NCBI RefSeq assembly: GCF_024806835.1
Contig: NZ_JANTYU010000009.1
Location: 1-64,000 of the forward strand
Reading direction: 5' to 3'
From: Xanthomonas sp. 3793
GTDB taxonomy: Bacteria; Pseudomonadota; Gammaproteobacteria; Xanthomonadales; Xanthomonadaceae
DNA length: 64,000 nucleotides
A program made the position numbers and the translations under genes. Below, piece by piece: positions 36,664 through 44,287 of the stretch. The notes below the pieces were generated by a model that saw only the letters and a list, made by a program, of their open reading frames with translations, had not been told where the DNA came from and searched no databases. Numbering within the stretch: position 1 is the first letter of the stretch; each line of letters starts with the position of its first letter.

Positions 36664-36904
36664 GCGTGGTCATCGACACGCCAGCGCAGGGACCCGGCGG
36701 GTGTGGCCGATCTGCGCGGAGCGCAGGGTCTTGCCGCATGGCACGCGCACCGCATGCCGCGTGCGCCTCCCTGGCGACGGCGCACGCGGTTTTGCCGGAC
36801 ACTTCAGGCGCCATGCCCGCTGCCGCGATCCGGACCGATCGCGGTCGGCGGCATCGCGCGCACTGCGGCGTTTCCCGCAGCATTCGACGAGACCGCCCCA
36901 CCTC

Positions 36905-38392
36905 ATGAACGATCGGTCACAGCAGCTCTCCTTGCGCGAAAAGATCGGCTACAGCCTGGGCGACCTGGCGGCCAATCTGATCTTCCAGACGCTGGTCACC
37001 TTCCTGGCGTTCTTCTATACCGATGTGTTCCGCATCCCGGCGGGTGTGGCCGCCACGTTGATCTTCGTGGTGGGCATGCTCGGCGCGTTCGTGTTCACGC
37101 CCATCATCGGCATCCTGGCCGACCGCACCCGCACGCGCTGGGGCAAGTTCCGGCCGTGGATCCTGTGGACGGCAGTGCCGTTCGGTGCGTTGTCGCTGGC
37201 CGCGTTCAATACGCCCACGCTCGGCGAGCAGGGCAAGATCGCCTACGCCTTCGCCACCTACACGCTGCTGATGCTGGTGTACGTGGCCAACAACCTGCCC
37301 TATTCGGCATTGAGCGGCGTGCTCACCGGCAGCATGGAGCAGCGCAACAGCCTGTCGGCATATCGCTTTCTGGCGGTGACAATGGCGCAGTTCGTGATTC
37401 AGGTGCTGCTGCTGCCGCTGGTACTGATCCTGGGCAATGGCGACAAGGCGCAGGGCTTTCGCAACACCATGGCGCTGTTTGCCGCCGTCGGCACGCTGTG
37501 CTTTTTGATCACCTTTTTCACCACGCGCGAGCGCGTGCTGCCGATCGCCGAACAACGCACCAGCGTGCGCCAGGACCTCACCGACCTGGTCCGCAACAAA
37601 CCCTGGCTGGTGATGCTGGCGTTGACCATCCTGGTCTTCATCAATCTCGCCATGAAGGGCGGGATGTACATCTACTACTTCAAGTACTACCTCGACGCGA
37701 ACGCATTGACGCTGTTCCTCGACAATGCCGGTTTCAACCGCTTCATCGCTGCAATCAACAACGTGCTCACCGGCGCCGGCATGAGCGCGCTGCAATGGCC
37801 GCAGGACGCGCCGACCTCGGCCTTCAGCGTGTTCAGTGCCGGCGGCATTCTGGCGATGATCGTGGGTATCGGTTTTTCCAAGCGCCTGGCCGATCGCTAC
37901 GGCAAGCGCAACGTGTTCGGTGGCGCGCTGCTGATCTCCACCGTGTTTCTGCTGGCGTTCTACGTCTACCCGCCGACGGCGATCGGCTGGGTGTTCGCCT
38001 CCTACGTGCTGCACGGCTTCTTCTACGGCATCACCATCCCGCTGCTGTGGGCGATGATCGCCGACGTGGCGGACTACTCCGAGTGGAAGAACCACCGCCG
38101 CGCCACCGCGATCATTTTCTCGGCGATGTTGTGCGGCCTGAAGATCGGCCTGAGCGTCGGCGGCGCATTGGTCGCCGGCATTCTGGCGTTCTATGGCTAC
38201 GACGCCGCGCTACCGCTGCAAAGCGATGCAGTGACGAGCGGCATTCGCCTGGCCATCAGCGTGTATGCGTCCATTCCGTTTCTGCTCGGCACCGCACTGC
38301 TGGCGCTGTACGAGATCGACAAGACGCTGGAAACCCGCATCGAACACGAGCTGGGTGCCCGCCGACAGACCGCAACGCCAGCTACTCACTGA
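36905..38392 (+). CDS. GPH-family (glycoside-pentoside-hexuronide:cation) xyloside symporter
   Basis: A 495-residue inner-membrane carrier with twelve predicted segments and the GPH signature (LREKIGYSLGDLAANLIFQT, IIGILADRTRTRWGKFRPWI, IADVADYSEWKNHRRATAI). Family members such as XynT and XylP move xylosides or melibiose with a cation. The position between the outer-membrane receptor and a cytoplasmic GH43 argues for import of short xylo-oligosaccharides or arabinosides. A 241-base gap follows the receptor gene; I see no terminator in it, so cotranscription is possible. Confidence 0.9.
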   Translation: MNDRSQQLSLREKIGYSLGDLAANLIFQTLVTFLAFFYTDVFRIPAGVAATLIFVVGMLGAFVFTPIIGILADRTRTRWGKFRPWILWTAVPFGALSLAAFNTPTLGEQGKIAYAFATYTLLMLVYVANNLPYSALSGVLTGSMEQRNSLSAYRFLAVTMAQFVIQVLLLPLVLILGNGDKAQGFRNTMALFAAVGTLCFLITFFTTRERVLPIAEQRTSVRQDLTDLVRNKPWLVMLALTILVFINLAMKGGMYIYYFKYYLDANALTLFLDNAGFNRFIAAINNVLTGAGMSALQWPQDAPTSAFSVFSAGGILAMIVGIGFSKRLADRYGKRNVFGGALLISTVFLLAFYVYPPTAIGWVFASYVLHGFFYGITIPLLWAMIADVADYSEWKNHRRATAIIFSAMLCGLKIGLSVGGALVAGILAFYGYDAALPLQSDAVTSGIRLAISVYASIPFLLGTALLALYEIDKTLETRIEHELGARRQTATPATH

Positions 38393-38426
38393 CGCCCTCC
38401 CCTCCACTTCATGCACAGGTACGCGC

Positions 38427-39461
38427 ATGTCCGATGAACTGCACACCGCTGCACTGCAGGCGCTGGCGCGCACCGCCATTTCCGCACCGCTGGTCACCCA
38501 TCTCTACACCGCCGATCCTTCCGCACACGTATTCGACGGCGCGTTGTACCTCTACCCCTCGCACGACATCGATGCCGGCGTTGCCTTCAGCGACGACGGC
38601 TCGCATTTCGACATGGCCGACTACCACGTGCTGCGCATGGCGCATCCGAACGCGCCGGTGGAAGACCTGGGACAAGTGCTGCACGTACGCGACGTCCCCT
38701 GGGCACAGCGGCAGATGTGGGCACCGGATGCCGCACAGCGCGACGGCAAGACCTACCTGTATTTTCCCGCGAAGCGGGCCGACGGCATCTTCCAGATCGG
38801 CGTGGCGGTCGGCGATGGCCCGCACGGCCCGTTCGTCGCCGAACCCGAGCCCATCGCCGGCACCTATTCGATCGACCCGGCCGTCTTCGCCGACGACGAC
38901 GGTGCGCATTACCTGTACTTCGGCGGCATCTGGGGCGGCCAGCTGCAGCACTACCGCGACAACGTCTACGCGCAGACCCATCAGGAACCCGCCGACGACG
39001 CACCCGCACTCGGCCCGCGCGTGGCGCGCCTGCGCGAGGACATGACGCAACTGGCAGAACCCACCCGCGAGATCGTCATCCTCGACGAACACGGCACCCC
39101 GCTCCGCGCCGGCGACCACGCCCGGCGCTTCTTCGAAGGCCCCTGGGTGCATCGCCATGCGGGCCGCTACTACCTGTCGTATTCCACCGGCGACACCCAC
39201 CTGATCTGCTACGCCACCAGCGATTCCCCATATGGACCGTTCGCCTACCAAGGCGTGCTGCTCGCACCGGTGATTGGCTGGACCACGCATCACTCCATCT
39301 GTGCGTTCGAAGACCAGTGGTATCTGTTCTATCACGACGCTGTCTTGTCGGGCGGGCAGACGCATCTGCGCAGCATCAAGATGGCACCGTTGCAGCACGA
39401 TGCCGACGGCAAGATCGCGACGATCTACCCGTACGGGGAAGCGGCTGTGTCGCCCTGGTGA
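38427..39461 (+). CDS. GH43 hydrolase without signal peptide (cytoplasmic)
   Basis: A 344-residue GH43 enzyme lacking any export signal. The catalytic triad regions are visible: the base Asp near the N-terminus (TADPSAHVFDGALYLYPSHD), the modulator Asp in YSIDPAVFADDDG and the acid Glu in FFEGPWVHRHAGRYYLSYST. It follows the GPH carrier by 34 bases and so probably hydrolyses what that carrier brings in. Beta-xylosidase and alpha-L-arabinofuranosidase are both possible. It ends the xylan locus on this side. Confidence 0.9.
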   Translation: MSDELHTAALQALARTAISAPLVTHLYTADPSAHVFDGALYLYPSHDIDAGVAFSDDGSHFDMADYHVLRMAHPNAPVEDLGQVLHVRDVPWAQRQMWAPDAAQRDGKTYLYFPAKRADGIFQIGVAVGDGPHGPFVAEPEPIAGTYSIDPAVFADDDGAHYLYFGGIWGGQLQHYRDNVYAQTHQEPADDAPALGPRVARLREDMTQLAEPTREIVILDEHGTPLRAGDHARRFFEGPWVHRHAGRYYLSYSTGDTHLICYATSDSPYGPFAYQGVLLAPVIGWTTHHSICAFEDQWYLFYHDAVLSGGQTHLRSIKMAPLQHDADGKIATIYPYGEAAVSPW

Positions 39462-39643
39462 ATGGTCGCCGCTGTGCGGTCAGTTGCAGACGCTAGTCAT
39501 TGGCTGGCGCCAAGGCAAGTGAGCCATGGCCCGCTCGTTGCCGCTGACTGGCGGTCCTCCGGGGAGCGTGCTGTAGCGCGTCGATACTGCATTGCATGCT
39601 TTGTGCAGCCAGCCACTCAGGCCTTGTCTCCATCGCGCACGCC

Positions 39644-40294
39644 TCACGCCTCGCGCATGGCCACCAAGGGACGCAGATCGTCCACAAGGCGCTTTCTGCT
39701 GCTACGCGCGTACTCGACCGGGGAGAACGGCATTGCCGAGTCTGCGTAGGCATCGATGAGCTGCAAGAGTGCTTCCCTGCCAATCTCCTCCGACGCGGGA
39801 TTACTGCCGGCCTCGGTCAGCGATGTCAGCCGTTCCTGAAGCATTTCCTTCCTGGCGATCTCCATGCCGAGGGAAGGATCTGCCACGCACAGGCCAAAGG
39901 TCCCATCAAGAAAATAGGGGATGAACCCCTGGATCCTTTTTTCGATGGCATCCGTGTCCTCGATGTGCGCGCGCAGCCCTGTCTCCAATTCCCGACCCAA
40001 TGCCGCAAGCACGGCATCACGCGCGTCCCCCTTTGCGGCTCGGTCGGCGATGTCCACCCATTTCCTGCATTCGGGACGGAAGTAGTCGCCCACAAGGCGC
40101 TCGTCGATGTGTGTGACTCCAAACGCCGCCGAACGGATGGAATGTCCGTCGCACGTATACGTCGGTTTTGGTATGGCATCCGCTTCCAGAAGCGCATCGA
40201 GCCGATCGACCGTGATGCCGGCAAGCGATGCGAACGTTGGCTTGTCGACGAAGTGCGTTTGCAGATAGTTTGCCAGCGTCACCGACTGCTGCAT
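39644..40294 (-). CDS. DUF6058-type protein of unknown function
   Basis: A 216-residue protein with the start motif LANYLQTHFVDKPTFASLAG followed by ITVDRLDALLEADAIPKPTY, which I recall as the DUF6058 family (labelled in databases as natural-product-biosynthesis related, without proof). The N-terminal part looks like a helix-turn-helix followed by a helical domain. The ATG at 40294 has GGGTGA upstream; a TTG two codons earlier is less likely. It stands alone, with no biosynthetic genes beside it. Confidence 0.65.
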   Translation of the reverse strand: MQQSVTLANYLQTHFVDKPTFASLAGITVDRLDALLEADAIPKPTYTCDGHSIRSAAFGVTHIDERLVGDYFRPECRKWVDIADRAAKGDARDAVLAALGRELETGLRAHIEDTDAIEKRIQGFIPYFLDGTFGLCVADPSLGMEIARKEMLQERLTSLTEAGSNPASEEIGREALLQLIDAYADSAMPFSPVEYARSSRKRLVDDLRPLVAMREA

Positions 40295-40547
40295 GGACAA
40301 TCACCCGTGTTTGTAGAGGTGCGAGACGCTATCACACCGGTACGCAGGCAGGCACAAGATCGGCCTCTGTTCGCGAGAGCTGGACAGACGACGACCAAAC
40401 GCTGCCACGACTTCTCGCACGGTACCGTCATGTCACTGGCACCGAGGGCCAGCTTGCACCTGGGCCGGAACTACATCGCATGGGGCCGCATCCAAGCGCA
40501 TTGCAGTTACGTAGGCCTATGTATGTGCTCTTTTGATGGAGGTTGCC

Positions 40548-41081
40548 ATGCGACATCGTTCGATGCTGTTGTTACTGACGCTTGCGGTCTACGGGAGTGC
40601 CAGCGCAAGCGACCCACGCGCTGCCCTGCCGCGCGCAGACACCGTTGACGTGCCACGTTTCATGGGCGACTGGTACGTCATCGCGCACATTCCTACCCGG
40701 CCGGAGCGCAAGGCCTACGATGCCGTGGAGCGCTATGCGTTGCGACCGGATGGCCGCATCCAGACCACCTTCACCTTCCGCAAGGGAAGTTTCGAGGCGC
40801 CGCTCAAGTCCATGCATCCGATCGGCCAGGTGGCGAAGGAGGGCAATGGCGCGCTGTGGAGCATGCAATTCTTCTGGCCATTCAAGGCCGAATACGTGAT
40901 CGCCTGGCGGGATGCAGACTATTCGCAGACCATCGTGGCACGCAGCAAGCGCGATTACGTCTGGTATATGGCGCGCACGCCGCAGGTCTCCGAGGCCGAC
41001 TATCAGCAGGCCGTCCAACGTATCGCCGCCATGGGCTACGACGTGTCGCAGCTGCGCCGCGTCCCGCAGTCGCAGCGGTGA
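40548..41081 (+). CDS. blc: Bacterial lipocalin (Blc-like)
   Basis: A 177-residue exported protein. The lipocalin signature GDWYVIAHIPTRPERKAYDA is followed by an eight-strand barrel pattern (IQTTFTFRKGSF, LWSMQFFWPFKAEYVIAW, DYVWYMARTP). Signal peptide MLLLLTLAVYGSASA has no lipobox cysteine, so unlike E. coli Blc it is probably a soluble periplasmic protein. GGAGG precedes the ATG. Members bind lysophospholipids and help envelope maintenance. Confidence 0.88.
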   Translation: MRHRSMLLLLTLAVYGSASASDPRAALPRADTVDVPRFMGDWYVIAHIPTRPERKAYDAVERYALRPDGRIQTTFTFRKGSFEAPLKSMHPIGQVAKEGNGALWSMQFFWPFKAEYVIAWRDADYSQTIVARSKRDYVWYMARTPQVSEADYQQAVQRIAAMGYDVSQLRRVPQSQR

Positions 41082-41164
41082 CGCGGTGACGCGGTGACAC
41101 GGCAAGGGTGCAACGAGCTCAGCGATGCAGTGACTGCATCGCCAGCTCTCGCACACTGGCGGCG

Positions 41165-41530
41165 TCAGGTGTCCTTGTCATCCACAGAAAACTCCCAGCC
41201 GTCATTCAAGCCACCCAAGGGCTTGGCCTCCACGGCCAGCTCTTCCTCTAAGGCCGAAATCGCCTTGTGCGACGGCACCATGGTCGGATACACCGTCACG
41301 TCCATCGGAAACGCCGTGTTGTCCGGGTAATGGCAGCAACGCACCTTCTGCTCGAAGCGCAGCAGCATCACCGAAAATTCCAGTGCCGACTCCTTCGTGG
41401 GGAAGACCACGGAGAACGCGATCTCGCGCGGCTTCGATAGATCCACTCCTTGCTGGGCAATGTGCCAGAGGGTGTCGCCGTTATCGTCGTTAGGATACAG
41501 ATCCGGATTTCGTTGCATGGGAAGCTTCAT
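41165..41530 (-). CDS. RraB-like (ribonuclease E inhibitor B family) protein
   Basis: A 121-residue protein with PNDDNGDTLWHIAQQGVDLS, FSVVFPTKESALEF and DVTVYPTMVPSHKAISALEE, which fit the RraB/DUF1260 fold (YPNDDNGDxL start, C-terminal beta strands). RraB proteins bind RNase E and dampen RNA decay. The acidic tail (EEELAVEA, VDDKD) is consistent. A run of eight A residues precedes the ATG and no good Shine-Dalgarno is visible, so translation may be weak or begin at the ATG four codons in. RNase E binding is inferred. Confidence 0.7.
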   Translation of the reverse strand: MKLPMQRNPDLYPNDDNGDTLWHIAQQGVDLSKPREIAFSVVFPTKESALEFSVMLLRFEQKVRCCHYPDNTAFPMDVTVYPTMVPSHKAISALEEELAVEAKPLGGLNDGWEFSVDDKDT

Positions 41531-41860
41531 TTTTTTTGACCAATTTACCGAGGAGGAATCCTAGCGCCCGGCTTGTGTGGGGCCTGTCATTAACTGCGTG
41601 CATGAAATCAAATGGTGTCAGAATGCCCTTCGAGCTCACTATATTTCTGGCGATCACACCATTTTCCGCTTCATCAGCAGGCGCATTCGAGTCGCCTAAG
41701 TATTCCCCTGAGCTGAAATGTCTGCATGTTAATACCTACATCTCTGCGACACGGCATTGATAACCGAAAGGGCGCGAAGACTCCAGGCCTGCACCTTGAC
41801 TCCTCCATGCATCGGTAGCACACTCCTTCACGGAGCGTAGCAACTCCACAGATAGCGGTG

Positions 41861-41886
41861 CCACCCCCGTCAAGCGGTGGTTTTTT
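41861..41886 (+). terminator. Stem-loop plus T6, probable rho-independent terminator
   Basis: CCACC (41861-41865), a ten-base loop and GGTGG (41876-41880), followed immediately by six T. A smaller hairpin (CTCC/GGAG, 41823-41834) lies 27 bases upstream. The stem is short but GC-rich. It would end a transcript coming from the left, or act as an attenuator ahead of the structured element at 41905. Confidence 0.45.
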
Positions 41887-41904
41887 GTGCCTGATGTTTG
41901 GGCG

Positions 41905-42000
41905 CATGCTCGGCGTTTCCACGTCGGGAGGGCGGCGAATACAACACCCGCAAGGGAAATAAGCCCGCCGGCTATCTGCGGTTGCTAACCTCCCGGCATC
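41905..42000 (+). ncRNA. C4-like antisense RNA (putative)
   Basis: The sequence folds into a closing stem GTCGGGAGG (41923-41931) with CCTCCCGGC (41989-41997), nine pairs including one G-U. Inside is GGGCGG/CCCGCC enclosing the tetraloop hairpin CCC-GCAA-GGG (41947-41956), then a second small arm. This primary sequence and layout match my memory of the C4 antisense RNA of phages P1 and P7 and prophage relatives, which represses an adjacent gene by pairing near its ribosome site. A gene with GGAGGAG starts 43 bases further on, and CTAACCTCC in the RNA is complementary to GGAGG. Family assignment is from recall, not a covariance search. Confidence 0.6.
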
Positions 42001-42020
42001 CCGCCGCATCGTGCGGCGGG
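42000..42020 (+). promoter_or_regulatory. Leader hairpin before the XAC0095-like gene
   Basis: A perfect stem CCCGCCGCA (42000-42008) with TGCGGCGGG (42012-42020) and a three-base loop, ending ten bases before the GGAGGAG ribosome site. It abuts the C4-like element. It could be a target site or a translation-control structure for the downstream gene. Confidence 0.55.
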
Positions 42021-42042
42021 AGCCTGTTCCGGAGGAGTGAGC

Positions 42043-42297
42043 ATGGAGCAGTCTCTGTTCGGGTATTACCTGTTGCCGGAAAACGCGCAGCTTCGGTTGC
42101 TGCAAACGCGCGATCATTTGCGCTTCCTGGCGACGCTGGCGCAGCCAAGTGCAACCATCGAGAGTCATTTCAATGAGCCGCACGTGAGCCTGAATGCACT
42201 TGCATTCTGCTTTGATCTGTTGGCTGAGCAGTTGGAAAACGTGTTGAACCAGACGCTGACGCCCGATGATTTTCTAGGACCTAACTTGACGCAGTAG
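42043..42297 (+). CDS. XAC0095-like small protein
   Basis: An 84-residue protein (GYYLLPENAQLRLLQTRDHL, FLATLAQPSA, ALAFCFDLLAEQLENVL) that resembles the XAC0095 family of small helical proteins restricted to xanthomonads; the family has no known function. A very good GGAGGAG ribosome site lies seven bases before the ATG. The gene lies just downstream of a putative C4-like antisense RNA and a hairpin, so it is probably regulated at translation. In phages C4 controls an antirepressor-type gene, but nothing in this protein suggests that role. Confidence 0.7.
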   Translation: MEQSLFGYYLLPENAQLRLLQTRDHLRFLATLAQPSATIESHFNEPHVSLNALAFCFDLLAEQLENVLNQTLTPDDFLGPNLTQ

Positions 42298-42316
42298 CGG
42301 CGGCAAGATCGGGGGG

Positions 42317-42345
42317 CTGGCACCCCAAGGTGCCCAGCCCGCAGT
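42317..42345. terminator. Hairpin between convergent genes
   Basis: GGGCTGGCACC pairs with GGTGCCCAGCCC with one bulged base. It lies in the 65-base gap between the XAC0095-like gene and the convergent lipoprotein gene, so it may serve both as a terminator. No T-run. Confidence 0.5.
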
Positions 42346-42362
42346 TGCAGCCACGCCTTCGA

Positions 42363-42716
42363 TTATTCGAAACCAATCAAATTTATATAAGACACACCCT
42401 TGACGCCCATCTGAGATTCGGTGTGGCCTGATTCAACGTAGGCGCGACTGACCCCACACTGGCAGACTTTCTTGATGTTGTTCTTGATGGCGCCTTCGAT
42501 GCTGTGGTTGAAGCTAAATGCACTACTTCCTTCGACAACGCACACTTCTCTTTTCAGCCCACCCTCTATGGCCTGACTCTTTGTTTGATAGACCGTCACT
42601 TCGCAGCTGCCGCTCTTATAGTTGTTAGCTACGCCTATCATCCTCACCGATCCAGTTGCGCAACCAGACAGACAACAAAAAATAATAGCTGAAAAAATTA
42701 TTTTATTACTAATCAA
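42363..42716 (-). CDS. AT-rich lipoprotein of unknown function
   Basis: A 117-residue predicted lipoprotein. TTG start at 42716 with GAGG five to six bases upstream, then LISNKIIFSAIIFCCLSGCA: a clean lipobox LSGC. The mature part (VRMIGVANNYKSGSCEVTVY, CQCGVSRAYVESG) has four cysteines and no family I recognise. Base composition is far more AT-rich than the neighbouring genes, which suggests recent acquisition. An upstream ATG would add 34 residues that do not look like a signal peptide. Confidence 0.65.
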   Translation of the reverse strand: MISNKIIFSAIIFCCLSGCATGSVRMIGVANNYKSGSCEVTVYQTKSQAIEGGLKREVCVVEGSSAFSFNHSIEGAIKNNIKKVCQCGVSRAYVESGHTESQMGVKGVSYINLIGFE

Positions 42717-42948
42717 GAAAACCTCGCTGTTTGAGCGGACCTGCCATGATGAAAGCGCTTCCGGCCAGGATCGTAAAATATTTTCAAGCACGAATTTCTT
42801 TACATACCGCAGGACCAAATAAATTCATGAGACCTGGGCTTTATAGCCACCCAACGATAGAGCTAAAAAAGAGCGGATTAACTTGATAATTTGACCGTCT
42901 CAGCAAAAGCCAAGAGGCGGAGGCATCTATCCGCTCCGCCAGTGATTG

Positions 42949-43521
42949 TTACGGCACCCAAACCAGATTCATCAACTGCGGGTCGGCGGTGACCTTGACC
43001 AGCTTGCCGCTGGGGCCGAACTGCACCTGGTACTCGGAAAAGCTGTCGCGCCAGTAGCGCCACAGCGACGCTTCCAGGTTGGGGTTCTCGCTGCTGATCG
43101 GGTAGCCGACTGCCATCAGCACCTGCTCGCGGGTCATGCCGCCGGTGAGCTTGCCATCGTTGATCGCCTGGCGAATCTTGGGCGGGAAGGTGGCCAGCTT
43201 GAGCTTGGGGTCGGCGGTCACCACGTAGCGGGCGGCGAAGGCGGTGTTGTCCAGATCGCGGCTGTAGTCGTTGCCGATGGACTGCTTTTCGCCGGCGATC
43301 TTGAGGTTGACGCGGTTGCGGCCGAAGCCGGTGACGCTGACCGGGGTGCCCACCGGAAGCACGCGCTTGCCGTCTTCGGCGTAGTTGCTGTCGCTGATCC
43401 AGCTGCCGTCGGTGCGCAGGTTGCAGCACAGAAAGCCGTCGTACTTGGCCACATCGGCGGCCGAGGCCAGGTTGACGGCGGTGAGCAGGCTCAGGGCCAG
43501 CAGGGAAGAACGCAAACGCAT
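42949..43521 (-). CDS. Periplasmic protein with BamE/SmpA-like domain
   Basis: A 190-residue exported protein with signal peptide RSSLLALSLLTAVNLASA. Residues about 128-190 (INDGKLTGGMTREQVLMAVG, WRYWRDSFSEYQVQFGPSGK) resemble the SmpA/OmlA (BamE) fold, with GMTREQV as its usual start. The N-terminal half looks like a small beta domain. There is no lipobox, so it is not BamE itself. AAGGAG lies upstream of the ATG. Function unknown. Confidence 0.7.
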   Translation of the reverse strand: MRLRSSLLALSLLTAVNLASAADVAKYDGFLCCNLRTDGSWISDSNYAEDGKRVLPVGTPVSVTGFGRNRVNLKIAGEKQSIGNDYSRDLDNTAFAARYVVTADPKLKLATFPPKIRQAINDGKLTGGMTREQVLMAVGYPISSENPNLEASLWRYWRDSFSEYQVQFGPSGKLVKVTADPQLMNLVWVP

Positions 43522-43676
43522 CGTAAAGACTCCTTTCTCGACGGCCGGGGCCGCGCGGCAATGATGGGATCGGGTGCGCCGCCGTGTCCCCGTCGGCGCC
43601 CGGACATTGTCGCAGCCGGCGGCCACTTGGCAAGCGCAGGTGACGCGTGTCGCCCGGGGTTGTGTATGCTCGGGGC

Positions 43677-43880
43677 GTGGAAACCCTCTCACCCGCCGAG
43701 ATCGCCGAGCAGATCGCTGAGTTGCGACGCGCCCATCGCGCGTTGGACGAGGAGATCCAGCGCGTGCCCGCAAACGTGGAGGACGAACTGCAGATGAAGC
43801 GCTTGAAGAAGCGCAAGTTGCATCTCAAGGACTGCATCACGCGGCTGGAGATGGAGCTGGTGCCTGACGAGCCGGCGTGA
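43677..43880 (+). CDS. YdcH-like DUF465 small protein
   Basis: A 67-residue coiled-coil protein (IAEQIAELRRAHRALDEEIQ, KRLKKRKLHLKDCITRLEME) of the YdcH/DUF465 type; these are short helical hairpins with the KKxKLxLKDxI motif and no assigned function. I prefer the GTG at 43677 (VETLSPAEI) because upstream residues are not conserved in kind and this gives the usual length. Confidence 0.75.
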   Translation: METLSPAEIAEQIAELRRAHRALDEEIQRVPANVEDELQMKRLKKRKLHLKDCITRLEMELVPDEPA

Positions 43881-44287
43881 GGCCATGCCTGCAGTTGGGT
43901 TCGCCTGTCGACACCCGCGCGCTGATCGCTGCGTCTGCCCGCTCTTGGGGCCAACTCCCCTGCGTAGGAGCGCACCTGGGCGCGATGAGGCGCTCCCCCA
44001 GAAGGCCCGTCGCGCTCAGGCGCGCTCCTACGGTGCCTGTCAGCAGATTGGCTGAAGGGGTGCGAATGCGCAACATGTGATTCGCGATGGGGGACGCGGC
44101 GTGTCATGGCTGGTTGAGCAAGCTTGGCCTTGACGTGGCGTTGCGCGCACGTAACCGCCTGACCGCCAGTCCGCAGACGTTGACCAACTGTCGCTGCGTT
44201 GCCCGCATGCGCCCTTCGGGCACCTCCCCCCCGCAAGCGGGAGAAGGAAGCGCCAAGGCGAGACAATCAGATTCCTGCGTGCAGCGC
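43881..44287. repeat. Intergenic region with REP-like inverted repeat
   Basis: 407 bases without a gene. GTAGGAGCGCACCTGGGCGCGA (43964-43985) is matched in inverted orientation at 44010-44031 with two mismatches, a typical REP/BIME-type GTAGGAGCG pair. Further right (44206-44255) lies another dispersed element, CGCCCTTCGGGC with GGGAGAAGG, near the end of the reductase gene. Both are probably mobile-repeat remnants or transcription stops. Confidence 0.65.

Larger units (their letters stand above)
41531..42042. other. Gene-poor region with terminator and structured RNA
   Basis: 512 bases between the RraB-like gene and an XAC0095-like gene. Left part (41590-41760) is AT-richer than its surroundings and contains a short frame with no ribosome site. 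The right half holds a T-run terminator and a structured RNA-like element, listed separately. Confidence 0.5.

Noticed and set aside
41602-41760. 52-codon frame with a hydrophobic start (MPFELTIFLAITPFSASSAG)
   Set aside because: It looks a little like a signal peptide, but no Shine-Dalgarno is present and the rest has no recognisable feature. Too weak to call.
41898-42176. Open frame reading PRREGGEYNTRKGNKPAGYL over the C4-like element
   Set aside because: The conservation I recall is that of the structured RNA; such translated frames are often annotated as hypothetical proteins. There is no ribosome site, and the stems explain the sequence better.
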